From positions 21,696 to 85,695 of the forward strand of contig DUQK01000037.1 of assembly GCA_012837835.1 (NCBI GenBank): a stretch of 64,000 bases of DNA, given 5' to 3'. Source of the DNA: Christensenellaceae bacterium (GTDB lineage: Bacteria > Bacillota > Clostridia > Christensenellales > Aristaeellaceae). This document shows positions 55,803 to 64,000 of the stretch, in pieces; position 1 is the first letter of the stretch; each line of letters opens with the position of its first letter. The position numbers and the translations under genes are program-made. Below the pieces are notes generated by a model. It had not been told where the DNA came from. It ran no database searches and saw nothing but the letters and a program-made list of their open reading frames with translations.

Positions 55803-57019
55803 TGTCCCCTACAAAGAAGAAACGTAAGCAGCTTAAGCGCGAGAGAAAACGCCTTGAGAGGGGAGAGCGCTTACGCAAGTTTATAGGCTATGGTATTATA
55901 TCAGTATTGGTGTTTACCATTGTGATTATGATTGCTTCGCAATTTTTTCCTGAAATTACTATGCTAGACACTCCCCGCCGTATAGTTTCAAGGGTTATAA
56001 CGCCTGTTCAAAAAGCGTTTTCTGGCGCCACGGATACTGTTGCAACATATCTTAGGAAGCTTAAATATCGCAGCACACTAGAGGATGAGTATATAAAACT
56101 CCAAGAAAAGGTTGACGAACTTACTGATAGGGCAATGCGTGTTGAAGCTTTAGAATATCAGCTTGCACAGTTTGCCGACCTTGATGACGAAATTGTAAGA
56201 AATCCAAGGCTGGATGGGGTAAAGGCAAAGGTAATATCCCGCAATTCGGATAACTATAGTTTTACTCTTGGGATAGATATAGGTACTAATAGGGGCATAA
56301 AGGACTATATGGCGGTTGCCGTTCCCGGAGCTCTAATAGGCTACACTTATGATGTAAAACCAGATAGCTGTTTGGTTAAATGTATAGTGGATTCTGATTG
56401 CAGTATTTCCGCTTTAATAGAATCCAGCAGAGACCAAGGGACTTTACAGGGAACACTCTCTATAAACGGAATGTATGAGTGCCGTATGTACTACCTATCC
56501 TTTTCAACGTTGCCTCGTCCGGGCGATAGGGTGGTTACCTCCGGCGTTGGCATGGAGTTCCCAAAAGGTATTCCTATAGGCTATGTAAGAGAGAGTACAA
56601 GGGGATTAGATGCTAACAAGCAATACATAGTTGTAGACCCTATTGCGGATTTTGATCATATTGAATATGTAATCGTATATAGATATACGCCTACTGTTGC
56701 CGAAGCTGCGGATAACAGAGGGGCAATGACCGAAGCTACATTTATACCGCTTCCGACCAAGTTTCCCATGGCTACATTTATAGGTCAGCAGACGGCTCTT
56801 ACGCCAAGTCCAAGTCCTAGCCCATCTCCAAGCCCTACACCACCTGAGGATACCACAGAACCTTTGGAAACACCGGCTGCGAGCGATGATGTATCATATA
56901 ATGACTATATTCCTTCAAAGGAAACTGAGCAGATAGATGAAGAAAAAGCAAGCCCAACCCCTTCGGCTGAACCTACTTCAACTTTCTCTGTGGAACAGAT
57001 GACGGTAGAGGACGATTAG
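55802..57019 (+). CDS. mreC: Rod shape-determining protein MreC
   Basis: A 405-residue bitopic protein: basic N-terminus, one transmembrane helix (about 28-50), coiled coil (about 85-125), and the two beta-barrel extracytoplasmic domains (R-N-x-D-N-Y-S-F-T-L-G-I, G-D-R-V-V-T-S-G). A low-complexity Pro/Ser/Thr tail (about 325-405, including repeated P-S) extends it beyond the usual 280-300 residues; this part lies outside the cell and may span or contact the wall. Activates PBP2 in the elongasome. Confidence 0.92.
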   Translation: MSPTKKKRKQLKRERKRLERGERLRKFIGYGIISVLVFTIVIMIASQFFPEITMLDTPRRIVSRVITPVQKAFSGATDTVATYLRKLKYRSTLEDEYIKLQEKVDELTDRAMRVEALEYQLAQFADLDDEIVRNPRLDGVKAKVISRNSDNYSFTLGIDIGTNRGIKDYMAVAVPGALIGYTYDVKPDSCLVKCIVDSDCSISALIESSRDQGTLQGTLSINGMYECRMYYLSFSTLPRPGDRVVTSGVGMEFPKGIPIGYVRESTRGLDANKQYIVVDPIADFDHIEYVIVYRYTPTVAEAADNRGAMTEATFIPLPTKFPMATFIGQQTALTPSPSPSPSPSPTPPEDTTEPLETPAASDDVSYNDYIPSKETEQIDEEKASPTPSAEPTSTFSVEQMTVEDD

Positions 57020-58009
57020 ATGTCCGGTTTATCAGTGTACAGGGATAAAGGGGAACGCAGGCTTTATATAACAAGACCAATAAAGGTTGCGTTTCTAATA
57101 TTGTTGTTTTACCTTTTGCAAAGCTGTGTAATGCCTTATTTTAGAATAGGTGGCGTTATAGGCAACCTTAATCTGGTTTTAATAGCCATATTAACAGTAT
57201 CCCTTGGGAAAAAATATGCATTTGTAAGTGCAGCAATAGTCGGTATTATAATGGAATCTGTTGAAAGGAACATGCCGTCCTTCTATATTATTATATACCC
57301 GACACTGGCGCTTATATTTGCGCAGCTGTTTTCGGATATGAGCGAAATCAAACGTGAGATAAGGCGCATAAGGATAAAAAGTGACGAACAGAACAAAAAG
57401 ATTGATACAATAAAAAGACGTAACAAATGGTTTAAATTTTTTAGAGCTTCACCAGCTGACGATATAAACCCGCATATACGCATATTGCTAAATGCAGTTA
57501 GTCTTCAGGCGGCATATGAACTTATAATGATTATAATTGTAGCATTAAATGGTGTGAGTATTACTTGGAACCATCTGCTGAATGCTATAAAGGCAATGAG
57601 CTATACTGCGTTTTTGTCGCTACTTATGTTCCCTGTGCGGTATTTCCTTGGCATGTACCGTAAAAAAACAGTAAAAGATGTGGGGGACGACTATGAACAG
57701 TATGAACTGTCGCCTCAAAATCTACAGGAAATAGCCATAATACCTGAGATGCCTGAGGCGGATAGCCTTGCAGGCTTTGAGATGCGTATGAGCGCAGGTG
57801 TTGAAAAAATCGACATTTCGAGTGATAATAATAAAGAGGATGGTAAAGAGCCTGATAATAGTAAGGCAGAACCGGATGATAATCCTCAAACTAATGATGA
57901 TAAGAAACAAGAAAGTACAGATACGGATGAAATATCCGCTTACAATGATAATACTGATGAAACCAGTAGCCATGCAGACGATACAAAGGTGATAGAGGAT
58001 GCAGATTGA
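57020..58009 (+). CDS. mreD: Rod shape-determining protein MreD with long acidic tail
   Basis: A 329-residue MreD homologue, about twice the typical 160-180. The membrane part has several helices (about 20-95 and 155-215) interrupted by a highly charged cytoplasmic loop (about 100-150). The C-terminal 110 residues are soluble and rich in Asp, Glu, Asn and Lys, with no recognised domain. It directly follows mreC and overlaps mrdA by 11 bp. Identity rests on position and topology. Confidence 0.8.
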   Translation: MSGLSVYRDKGERRLYITRPIKVAFLILLFYLLQSCVMPYFRIGGVIGNLNLVLIAILTVSLGKKYAFVSAAIVGIIMESVERNMPSFYIIIYPTLALIFAQLFSDMSEIKREIRRIRIKSDEQNKKIDTIKRRNKWFKFFRASPADDINPHIRILLNAVSLQAAYELIMIIIVALNGVSITWNHLLNAIKAMSYTAFLSLLMFPVRYFLGMYRKKTVKDVGDDYEQYELSPQNLQEIAIIPEMPEADSLAGFEMRMSAGVEKIDISSDNNKEDGKEPDNSKAEPDDNPQTNDDKKQESTDTDEISAYNDNTDETSSHADDTKVIEDAD

Positions 58010-60527
58010 AAAGAATATCAGCCGTAGGTTTATAGCATTTGTGCTTGCTGTAATTCTATGCTTTTCTGTAATTATAGCGGGCTTATACAACTTGCAAGTG
58101 CTAAGTGCTGACAAATACCAACAGGATGCCGGCAGTAAAAGTGTAAAAACCCTTCGTCTTACTGGAAAACGCGGAATGATTACCGACGTAGATTCTGTTG
58201 TGCTTGCAATGAGCGAGGATATATTCAATGTAACTTTCCAGCGTAATATGAGGCAGAATACAAGGGAGGATTATGTTGCTTTTACCGATTCCATTTTAGA
58301 AACCATGGACATAATAGAAAAGTACGGGGGAGAGGTAGAACTTAAATTCGTTATAGAACGAAACCCAGAAACAAATGAATGGGTATTTAATTTCGGTAAG
58401 GGTATATCTGAAAAAGCGCTTGAAATACGCTCAAACCAGTGGCACAACAATCATTATATGCCAAAGAGCAATCCTAAGTACGACACTGCCGAAAAATGCT
58501 ATAATCATCTGGTAGAGCTGTACGATTTGCAGGATAGGGGTCTATCAGAGGAAAAAATACTACAAGTTTTAGCCATATACTCAGAAATGCAGATGAACCT
58601 GTATAACTCTGTACCTATAGTTATTGCAGAAGACATACCTTTTGCAGCCGTAAGTGAAATTACAGGTAGAAAGATGATGCTCCCCGGAATAGATATAGAA
58701 ATAGGCGAAAAACGTGTCTATCCTCGTGGAACTATGGCATCGCAGGTTGTTGGCTATGTTGGTAAAATAAGCGACGCTGATAATTATTATGAGCAGCTCA
58801 AGCCTCTTGGTTATGCCCTGAATGACATAATTGGTAAAGAAGGCATAGAGAAGAGCATGGAAAACTGGCTGACGCCTAATATTACAAGTAGACAGGGCAG
58901 CCGTGTTATGGAGAGGGATAACCTAGGTAGGCTTACTAGGCAAATTTCCTATACCCCGCCAAGCGATGGAAATAATGTAAAGCTTACTATAAACGCAGCG
59001 TATCAGCAGGTGGCAGAGCAGGCGATAGCATATAACGTGGCAAGCACACGAAAAGTACAGGAAAAAAAGCTCGTCAGCATGGATTGGCTTGAAAAATATA
59101 GGGATAGACTCGAGGCTAGGGATTTTGATAAATACCCCCTGCGCCTTGCGGAAAAAGGCGCAATGATGGTGGTAGACGTAAACACCGGTAGGGTACTTGC
59201 TATGGCGCAGTATCCGAATTATGATTCAAACGCGCTAACCGCGGGCGGAGCTGCTGCAATACCCTATCTGGCAGATGATAGAAATATGATGCGTAACTTG
59301 TGTATACAGGAGAGAGCTGAACCGGGTTCCATATTCAAGATGGTAACGGCACTGGCGGCTCTTACTAACGGTGTTCTTACTGTTGACGAACAGATTAGTG
59401 ACTTAGGAGCATATACTAGGTTCACTAATGTTGAGGAAGATGCACCTGTTTGTTGGATTACAAAAAACGCTCGCTGGAAACATGCCAACCAAACAATAAT
59501 ACAGGGCATAAAAAACTCCTGTAACTATTTCTTCTATGAGATTACAGGCAGATTGTATGGAGATACCGGCAGCAACCGCCTATATAAATACGCTGCGAAA
59601 ATGGGGCTTACAACTAAGACGGGTCTGCAGCTTCCTAACGAAATAAGGAGTATAGTAGGCAACCAGACATCTTTGTATGACACTGAAACAGAGCTGCAAT
59701 ATCAAGAAACCTCAGTGCCTATACTGGTTGCTGCCTCAATTAAACAGCATCTTAACAATGTTGCTGCAAGTTACGGTATTTCTTATCAGGAAGAAAGCCT
59801 TGATAGATGTATAAAAAAGCTAATGGATATGGCTATAGAAACTCACTCTGATAAGTGGGTTGAGGCTATGCGTCCAATACTTATGACCGAGCTTAATATG
59901 ACGCGCGATATGGTGTATAAGCGCGCTATAATGACTGACCTATGGATATACCTTAACGATATCAAATGGGGTGGCTCAATGGAAGTACAAATGGGTATAG
60001 GGCAATCTATTACCTTACTCACGCCTGCTGCTGTATCCCGCTATGCAATGTCTATAGCAAACGGAGGGAATGTATATAATCTTTCAATAGTTGATTCTGT
60101 TGTATCTCCGGAGGGCGAAATACTCAACAAATATGAACCTACGCTTTCAGGGGTACTTGAAGGTGCTGAGGCATATCTCCCATATATACGCGAAGGTATG
60201 AAAGGCGTTGTTGACGCAGACCAGGGCGGTACTGCTGGTAGACATTTCTCAAGGTGGAAATATAAGGATAACCTTTGGGCGAAGACAGGTACTTCTCAAA
60301 TTACCATAGGCGGTGTTCAACTTGACGTTGAAAACAATGGATGGTTTATAGCCCTAGCGCCTTTTGAAACACCTGCGGAGGTAGCGGTAGTTACGCTTAT
60401 TCCAAACGGATATTCAGGTGGTGAAACTGTACTTGCTACTAAGGAATTTCTCACTTGGTGGATGGACAATAGGACTAAGAAGGCAACTGATATCCAAGTT
60501 GTCCCCGGTAATGAGCTTATGCCTTAG
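57999..60527 (+). CDS. mrdA: Penicillin-binding protein 2 (elongasome transpeptidase)
   Basis: An 842-residue class B PBP: N-terminal membrane anchor (about 10-32), dimerisation/pedestal domain, and transpeptidase domain with active-site S444-I-F-K447, S-C-N (S-x-N) and K-T-G-T-S. It crosslinks peptidoglycan during rod elongation with RodA. It is longer than the usual 600-720 residues because of inserts in the N-terminal region (about 100-210) and a roughly 100-residue helical insert after the SCN motif (about 555-660). GTGATAGAGG provides a ribosome site inside mreD. Confidence 0.93.
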   Translation: MQIEKNISRRFIAFVLAVILCFSVIIAGLYNLQVLSADKYQQDAGSKSVKTLRLTGKRGMITDVDSVVLAMSEDIFNVTFQRNMRQNTREDYVAFTDSILETMDIIEKYGGEVELKFVIERNPETNEWVFNFGKGISEKALEIRSNQWHNNHYMPKSNPKYDTAEKCYNHLVELYDLQDRGLSEEKILQVLAIYSEMQMNLYNSVPIVIAEDIPFAAVSEITGRKMMLPGIDIEIGEKRVYPRGTMASQVVGYVGKISDADNYYEQLKPLGYALNDIIGKEGIEKSMENWLTPNITSRQGSRVMERDNLGRLTRQISYTPPSDGNNVKLTINAAYQQVAEQAIAYNVASTRKVQEKKLVSMDWLEKYRDRLEARDFDKYPLRLAEKGAMMVVDVNTGRVLAMAQYPNYDSNALTAGGAAAIPYLADDRNMMRNLCIQERAEPGSIFKMVTALAALTNGVLTVDEQISDLGAYTRFTNVEEDAPVCWITKNARWKHANQTIIQGIKNSCNYFFYEITGRLYGDTGSNRLYKYAAKMGLTTKTGLQLPNEIRSIVGNQTSLYDTETELQYQETSVPILVAASIKQHLNNVAASYGISYQEESLDRCIKKLMDMAIETHSDKWVEAMRPILMTELNMTRDMVYKRAIMTDLWIYLNDIKWGGSMEVQMGIGQSITLLTPAAVSRYAMSIANGGNVYNLSIVDSVVSPEGEILNKYEPTLSGVLEGAEAYLPYIREGMKGVVDADQGGTAGRHFSRWKYKDNLWAKTGTSQITIGGVQLDVENNGWFIALAPFETPAEVAVVTLIPNGYSGGETVLATKEFLTWWMDNRTKKATDIQVVPGNELMP

Positions 60528-60536
60528 GGAGCTGTT

Positions 60537-61313
60537 ATGAGTAAGGTTTGGGTTATAGCTTCAGGTAAAGGCGGTGTTGGTAAATCAACGCTGGTTTCCG
60601 CACTTTCTGTGATTTTTGCTGAAAAAGATTTACGAACGCTAGTTATAGATGCGGATGTAGGGCTTCGCAATCTTGATTTGCTGCTAGGTCTTCAGGATAA
60701 GGTGCTTTACGAATTGTACGATTATATAAATGAACGGTGTTTTCTTGAAGATGCACTTGTAGCTCATTTGGCTTATCCGAATTTAAAGCTGCTTATAGCG
60801 GGTCAAGAGGCAAAGACAGATGATTTTAAAGTTGAGGAGCTTAAAAAGATAGTTGAAACATTAAAAAATGATTTTGATATTATACTTATTGACTCTCCAA
60901 CGGGTATCGGAAAGGTTTTTCAAAGCCTTATAGAGCTATATGATGAGTGTGTTTTAGTTAGCACTTCTGATGTGGTGTCGCTTAGAGATGCGGAAAAAAC
61001 CGCGAGTGTGATAAATATAAGGCGCAGAAACAGCCCCTATCTTGTTATAAATAAAGTGGATTTCGCCTCTGAAAGTCCGGACAAAATCGCCCTAGCGCTT
61101 GATATGTGTCTTTTAGGCGCTTTGCCAGAGAGTAATAAGCTGCATAATACAATGCTGTTAGGAAAATCTGTAACTGAATGTGGCGACAGTGCAGTTCTTA
61201 AAGCGCTTAATATAATTGCATCAAGAATGCAGGGGCTTGAAATACCCGCTAAACCCGAAGAAAATCAAGGTATGTTCAACAAAATTATGCGAATTTTTAA
61301 AGGTGGTGCATAG
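60537..61313 (+). CDS. minD: Septum-site determining ATPase MinD
   Basis: A 258-residue ParA/MinD ATPase with deviant Walker A GKGGVGKST (residues about 10-18), V-I-D-A-D-V-G-L-R-N-L-D, and D-S-P-T-G-I-G. The last residues (MFNKIMRIFKGG) form the amphipathic membrane-targeting helix typical of MinD. It lies between mrdA and rodA, where minC-minD-minE is normally found in Clostridia, but minC and minE are absent. Whether it still positions the septum is uncertain. Confidence 0.88.
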   Translation: MSKVWVIASGKGGVGKSTLVSALSVIFAEKDLRTLVIDADVGLRNLDLLLGLQDKVLYELYDYINERCFLEDALVAHLAYPNLKLLIAGQEAKTDDFKVEELKKIVETLKNDFDIILIDSPTGIGKVFQSLIELYDECVLVSTSDVVSLRDAEKTASVINIRRRNSPYLVINKVDFASESPDKIALALDMCLLGALPESNKLHNTMLLGKSVTECGDSAVLKALNIIASRMQGLEIPAKPEENQGMFNKIMRIFKGGA

Positions 61314-62570
61314 ATGATGTCAAACCAAGAGAATACAAGTAGATCAAAACCCTTTTTTGACTGGGGTTTACTATTACTAATGTATAATATGATGCTTTTG
61401 GGTGTGCTTTTTATTTCGGTTGCCACATACAATCCATCTGTAAGTGTGGATTTGCCACTTATAAATAAAATCATGAGCTCAGAATCCGGCAGATGGCAGG
61501 CGATTTTTACTATAGCCTCTCCTGTTGCTGTGTGGTTTATTGTTTCAATACCCTATGAACGCATTAAACCTTTTGTGCGTTTGTTTTATTATATTATTAT
61601 GTTCTTGCTTGTGCTTGTTATAGGTACATCGTCAATTCGTAATGTAAGTGCATGGTTCCGCCTCACCTTAGGTCGTATGTTTCAGCCCAGTGAGTTTGCC
61701 AAATTAGCCATGATTTTAATGCTTGCACGCAGCATTTCATCAGATGAAAAACCTATGAGTAATTTTAAAAGCGCTGTTAAGCTTATAGGTACCTTTCTTC
61801 TGCCGGCGTTATTAACGTTGTTTCAGGGCGAGGCGGGTACGGTTATAGTTATGGCGGTAATATTCTATGTGATGATATATTTCGGCGGTGCGGACTGGAA
61901 ATGGCTTTTAGGGCTTGCCATTATGGCGGCAATTGCAATTGGGCTTATTTTTGGCTACGGTATTATAAGTGGTTCAGATGATTATCGTCTTCTTAGAATA
62001 CTCTCTTTTATAGACCCTACCAAGTACGCACAGAGTGCAGGTCTTCAGATATTAAATTCTCAAGAGGCTATAGGTTCAGGTGGGCTTAATGGTATAGGCT
62101 TTTTTATCACTGGCTCTCACAGTCAGCTTAATTTCGTACCTGAAGACTGGACTGACTTTGTTTTTGCTACCATAGGCGAAGCGGTTGGTTTTGTTGGTTG
62201 TGTAGCTATAATTTTGCTATATTTTTTAATAGTATTGCGTATGTTATATCTTGCGCGCTATACCGCAGACGAGTTTGGAAGGCTTATAATTATAGGCGTT
62301 ACCGCTATGATGTTCTTTCACGTATTTCAAAACATTGCAATGACTATAGGTATAATGCCTATAACCGGTATACCTCTTCCCTTTCTAAGCTATGGGGGTT
62401 CTAATCTTCTTACAAACGTTGCAGGTGTATCTCTGGTGCTTAATGTAACCAAAAACAGGAGCGTTGCTGTTTCAAGCACATCTATAAATGTATCTCTGCT
62501 CAACCCCGTTTCCGGTAAGCGTCGCAAGAGAAAGAAAAAGGTATATGTTAATACCTCCGAGGAAGTGTAA
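61314..62570 (+). CDS. rodA: SEDS-family peptidoglycan polymerase RodA
   Basis: A 418-residue ten-helix SEDS protein with A-W-F-R-L-T-L-G-R-M-F-Q-P-S-E-F-A-K, A-I-G-S-G-G-L-N-G-I-G, V-P-E-D-W-T-D-F-V-F-A (catalytic Asp) and G-I-P-L-P-F-L-S-Y-G-G-S. It polymerises glycan strands with PBP2. Assigned RodA rather than FtsW by its place in the mre cluster. Cytoplasmic tail is basic (R-K-R-K-K-K). It starts one base after minD. Confidence 0.9.
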   Translation: MMSNQENTSRSKPFFDWGLLLLMYNMMLLGVLFISVATYNPSVSVDLPLINKIMSSESGRWQAIFTIASPVAVWFIVSIPYERIKPFVRLFYYIIMFLLVLVIGTSSIRNVSAWFRLTLGRMFQPSEFAKLAMILMLARSISSDEKPMSNFKSAVKLIGTFLLPALLTLFQGEAGTVIVMAVIFYVMIYFGGADWKWLLGLAIMAAIAIGLIFGYGIISGSDDYRLLRILSFIDPTKYAQSAGLQILNSQEAIGSGGLNGIGFFITGSHSQLNFVPEDWTDFVFATIGEAVGFVGCVAIILLYFLIVLRMLYLARYTADEFGRLIIIGVTAMMFFHVFQNIAMTIGIMPITGIPLPFLSYGGSNLLTNVAGVSLVLNVTKNRSVAVSSTSINVSLLNPVSGKRRKRKKKVYVNTSEEV

Positions 62571-62582
62571 AAAAATAATACC

Positions 62583-62611
62583 TTGCAGATATTCTCGCTA
62601 CATAGTATAAT
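62583..62611 (+). promoter_or_regulatory. Promoter of the zinc-ribbon protein gene
   Basis: TTGCAG (62583-62588) and TATAAT (62606-62611), 17-bp spacing, 45 bp before the ATG. Confidence 0.65.
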
Positions 62612-62656
62612 CCGTGAGCTTACCCATGGTAAAGCAATTTAATAGGGGGAATTTTC

Positions 62657-63025
62657 ATGGGATTTATTAAATGTCCAAGGTGTGAACTGAATTATATGAA
62701 GGATACTGATAAGTATTGTGCGATTTGTCTAAGAGAACTTAGGGGAGAGGAGCAGGTGGACGAAATAGAGCTTTGCTCTGTCTGCGGCGAAAGTCCCGCT
62801 ATGCCGGGTAAAGACATGTGCCTTTTTTGCCTTAGAGAAATGAATGCACAGAATAACACACTAAACGGCGATGAAGATGATGATGAAGATACCGAACTAG
62901 ATGAAGACGATGATGATATAGAGCTTGATGAAGAAGTTGACGATATAGATGATGAAGCTATGAATGATGCCCTCTCCCTTGACGAAATGGCTGAGGATGA
63001 AGACGACTTTATTGATGAGGATTAA
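62657..63025 (+). CDS. Zinc-ribbon protein with acidic tail
   Basis: A 122-residue protein of no family I recognise. Two treble C-x2-C sites: C6/C9 with C21/C24 and C40/C43 with C55/C58, fitting two small zinc ribbons. Residues about 72-122 are almost entirely Asp/Glu. GGGGGA lies before the ATG. Acidic tails can mimic nucleic acid or bind cations or basic proteins; no function is proposed. It is 2 bp upstream of, and probably co-transcribed with, the phosphoesterase. Confidence 0.6.
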   Translation: MGFIKCPRCELNYMKDTDKYCAICLRELRGEEQVDEIELCSVCGESPAMPGKDMCLFCLREMNAQNNTLNGDEDDDEDTELDEDDDDIELDEEVDDIDDEAMNDALSLDEMAEDEDDFIDED

Positions 63026-63027
63026 TA

Positions 63028-63738
63028 TTGCAGGAAAACCGTAAGCGTCTATTTGCCATATCGGATTTGCACTTGCCGGGAGGCAAGGATAAGTACATGG
63101 ATATATTTGGCGCTCAGTGGGAAGGTCATTTTGATAAGATTAAGGTTGATTGGGTTTCAAGGGTAGAAGATGACGATATAGTGCTTATTCCCGGAGATAT
63201 TTCCTGGGCTATGACTCTGAAAGGCGCCGTGGAGGATTTGCTGTCCATAGGAGAACTACCTGGTTACAAGGTATTGCTTAGAGGGAATCATGATTATTGG
63301 TGGTCCTCTATATCTAAGCTGCGAAGTGTGCTTCCGGAAAAAATGTATGCAATACAGAATGATGCGATATTGATAGGGAATTATGCAATATGCGGTTCAC
63401 GTGGTTGGGCTATTACAGAGGGCGAAACGGCTGAGGCTGATAAGAAAATATATGATAGAGAGCTTATACGCATGGAGATGTCACTAAATAGGGCAAATGC
63501 AATAAACGATGGTAGAAAAATAATTGCAATGATGCATTTTCCTCCGCTGGATAATAGCTGTGAGGATACGCTTTTTACATCATTATTTGAAAAACATGGT
63601 GTATCATATGTAGTATACGGGCATCTGCATGATAGGGGAACATTAAGTGCCTTTTGCGGTGTAAAAAGTGAGATTAATTATCAACTGGTTTCATGTGATT
63701 ATCTAGGTTTCAAATTATTTGAACTGGGCGATTTTTAG
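63028..63738 (+). CDS. Calcineurin-type metallophosphoesterase
   Basis: A 236-residue phosphoesterase with S-D-L-H-L-P-G (D13, H15), P-G-D-I-S-W, L-R-G-N-H-D-Y-W-W, H-F-P-P and Y-G-H-L-H, i.e. all metal-binding motifs of the family. The start is TTG 63028 with GAGG about 9 bases upstream inside the preceding gene. It could act on nucleotides, lipids or nucleic acids; the substrate cannot be told. Confidence 0.85.
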   Translation: MQENRKRLFAISDLHLPGGKDKYMDIFGAQWEGHFDKIKVDWVSRVEDDDIVLIPGDISWAMTLKGAVEDLLSIGELPGYKVLLRGNHDYWWSSISKLRSVLPEKMYAIQNDAILIGNYAICGSRGWAITEGETAEADKKIYDRELIRMEMSLNRANAINDGRKIIAMMHFPPLDNSCEDTLFTSLFEKHGVSYVVYGHLHDRGTLSAFCGVKSEINYQLVSCDYLGFKLFELGDF

Positions 63739-63873
63739 CCATATATATTGTTAAAAGCTTTTTCTGAGCTAAATAAAGCGTAAAATAAATAGTATTTTAT
63801 TAAAATTAACAGCTTGTTTAATAAGCTGTCAGTCTGTCGACAAAGTCCCAGCGTATCAGCTGGGATTTTGTCG
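63739..63873 (+). terminator. Spacer with two hairpins, second a strong terminator
   Basis: After an AT-rich spacer, ACAGCTT (63809-63815) and AAGCTGT (63823-63829) form a short stem. Then CGACAAAGTCCCAGC (63838-63852) and GCTGGGATTTTGTCG (63859-63873) form a 15-bp stem with one G-T pair, followed by TTTT. It ends the phosphoesterase transcript or is the edge of the insertion element that follows. Confidence 0.75.
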
Positions 63874-63963
63874 TTTTAAGGAGCTACAAAGGTCAATAAA
63901 ATCAAGATAAAATGAGCAGAATATGATATAATAAGTCAAGAAATATTAGAGGTGTTAAGCTCC

Positions 63964-64000
63964 ATGATGACAAGAAATGCAGACGATTATCGGGATCAGA
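63964..64000 (+). mobile_element. Start of a probable IS1182-like transposase (runs off the window)
   Basis: Only 12 codons are visible: MMTRNADDYRDQ. The Y-R-D-Q start recalls the N-terminus of IS1182-family transposases, and a GAGGTG site and a TATAAT box (63932-63937 region) lie upstream. The hairpin with GTCGACAAAGTCCCAGC resembles sequences near such elements in Clostridia (recalled, not checked). The family is a guess until the rest is read. Confidence 0.4.

Overview
The window looks like a chromosomal segment of a low-to-moderate GC, anaerobic member of the Clostridia (Bacillota). The pointers are a THI-box riboswitch controlling ThiT, a T-box leader on thrS, a CtsR-type operator on clpB, clostridial gene order (secD-secF-recJ-relA-dtd-MBL-hemZ; mreB-mreC-mreD-mrdA-minD-rodA), HemZ, and a strong preference for the Ile codon ATA in most genes. 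The exact genus cannot be told from the sequence alone.

Layout. 1-5.6 kb: the 3' part of a large SdrD-B/Cna-B-like repeat surface protein, an extracellular solute-binding protein and a galactokinase-like GHMP kinase in one tight operon. 5.6-6.4 kb: thiT under a TPP riboswitch. 6.5-16 kb: type IIA topoisomerase pair (probably parE/parC), YybS-like membrane protein, rplI, dnaB, a YhaM-like nuclease and an MFS transporter. 16-18.2 kb: thrS with T-box leader. 18.3-25.1 kb: a compositionally different metabolic island: SorC regulator, ribose-type ABC importer, a TrpA-like TIM-barrel enzyme and an FGGY kinase, followed by a decayed AAA-ATPase fragment. 25.3-29.8 kb: XRE-cupin regulator plus potABCD polyamine importer. 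29.8-34.7 kb (minus): guaB, pgsA and CtsR-controlled clpB. 34.9-36 kb: an orphan MsmK/UgpC-type ATPase. 36.0-36.55 kb: an AT-rich intergenic region with a cluster of DnaA boxes that looks like a replication origin. 36.5-45.9 kb: small membrane protein, divergent SecD/SecF, recJ, relA, dtd, MBL hydrolase, hemZ. 45.9-50.9 kb: a D,D-carboxypeptidase (minus), two HAD phosphatases, rlmH, recF, degV. 51.0-51.15 kb: tRNA-Pro(CGG) and tRNA-Thr(CGT) on the minus strand. 51.3-63.7 kb: metG, tatD, maf, the cell-shape cluster mreBCD-mrdA-minD-rodA, an acidic zinc-ribbon protein and a metallophosphoesterase. The right edge holds the start of a probable IS1182-like transposase.

How it works together: most of the window is housekeeping (replication, translation, stringent response, elongasome). 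The most interesting parts are (i) the DnaA-box cluster far from dnaA/dnaN/gyrAB, with recF also displaced; (ii) the SorC/ABC/kinase island with a TrpA-family enzyme whose two catalytic acids are intact but which has no trp genes beside it; (iii) SecD/SecF homologues lacking the usual signature residues; and (iv) MinD without MinC or MinE beside it. All assignments come from reading the sequence and recalled family knowledge; no database search or composition computation was run.
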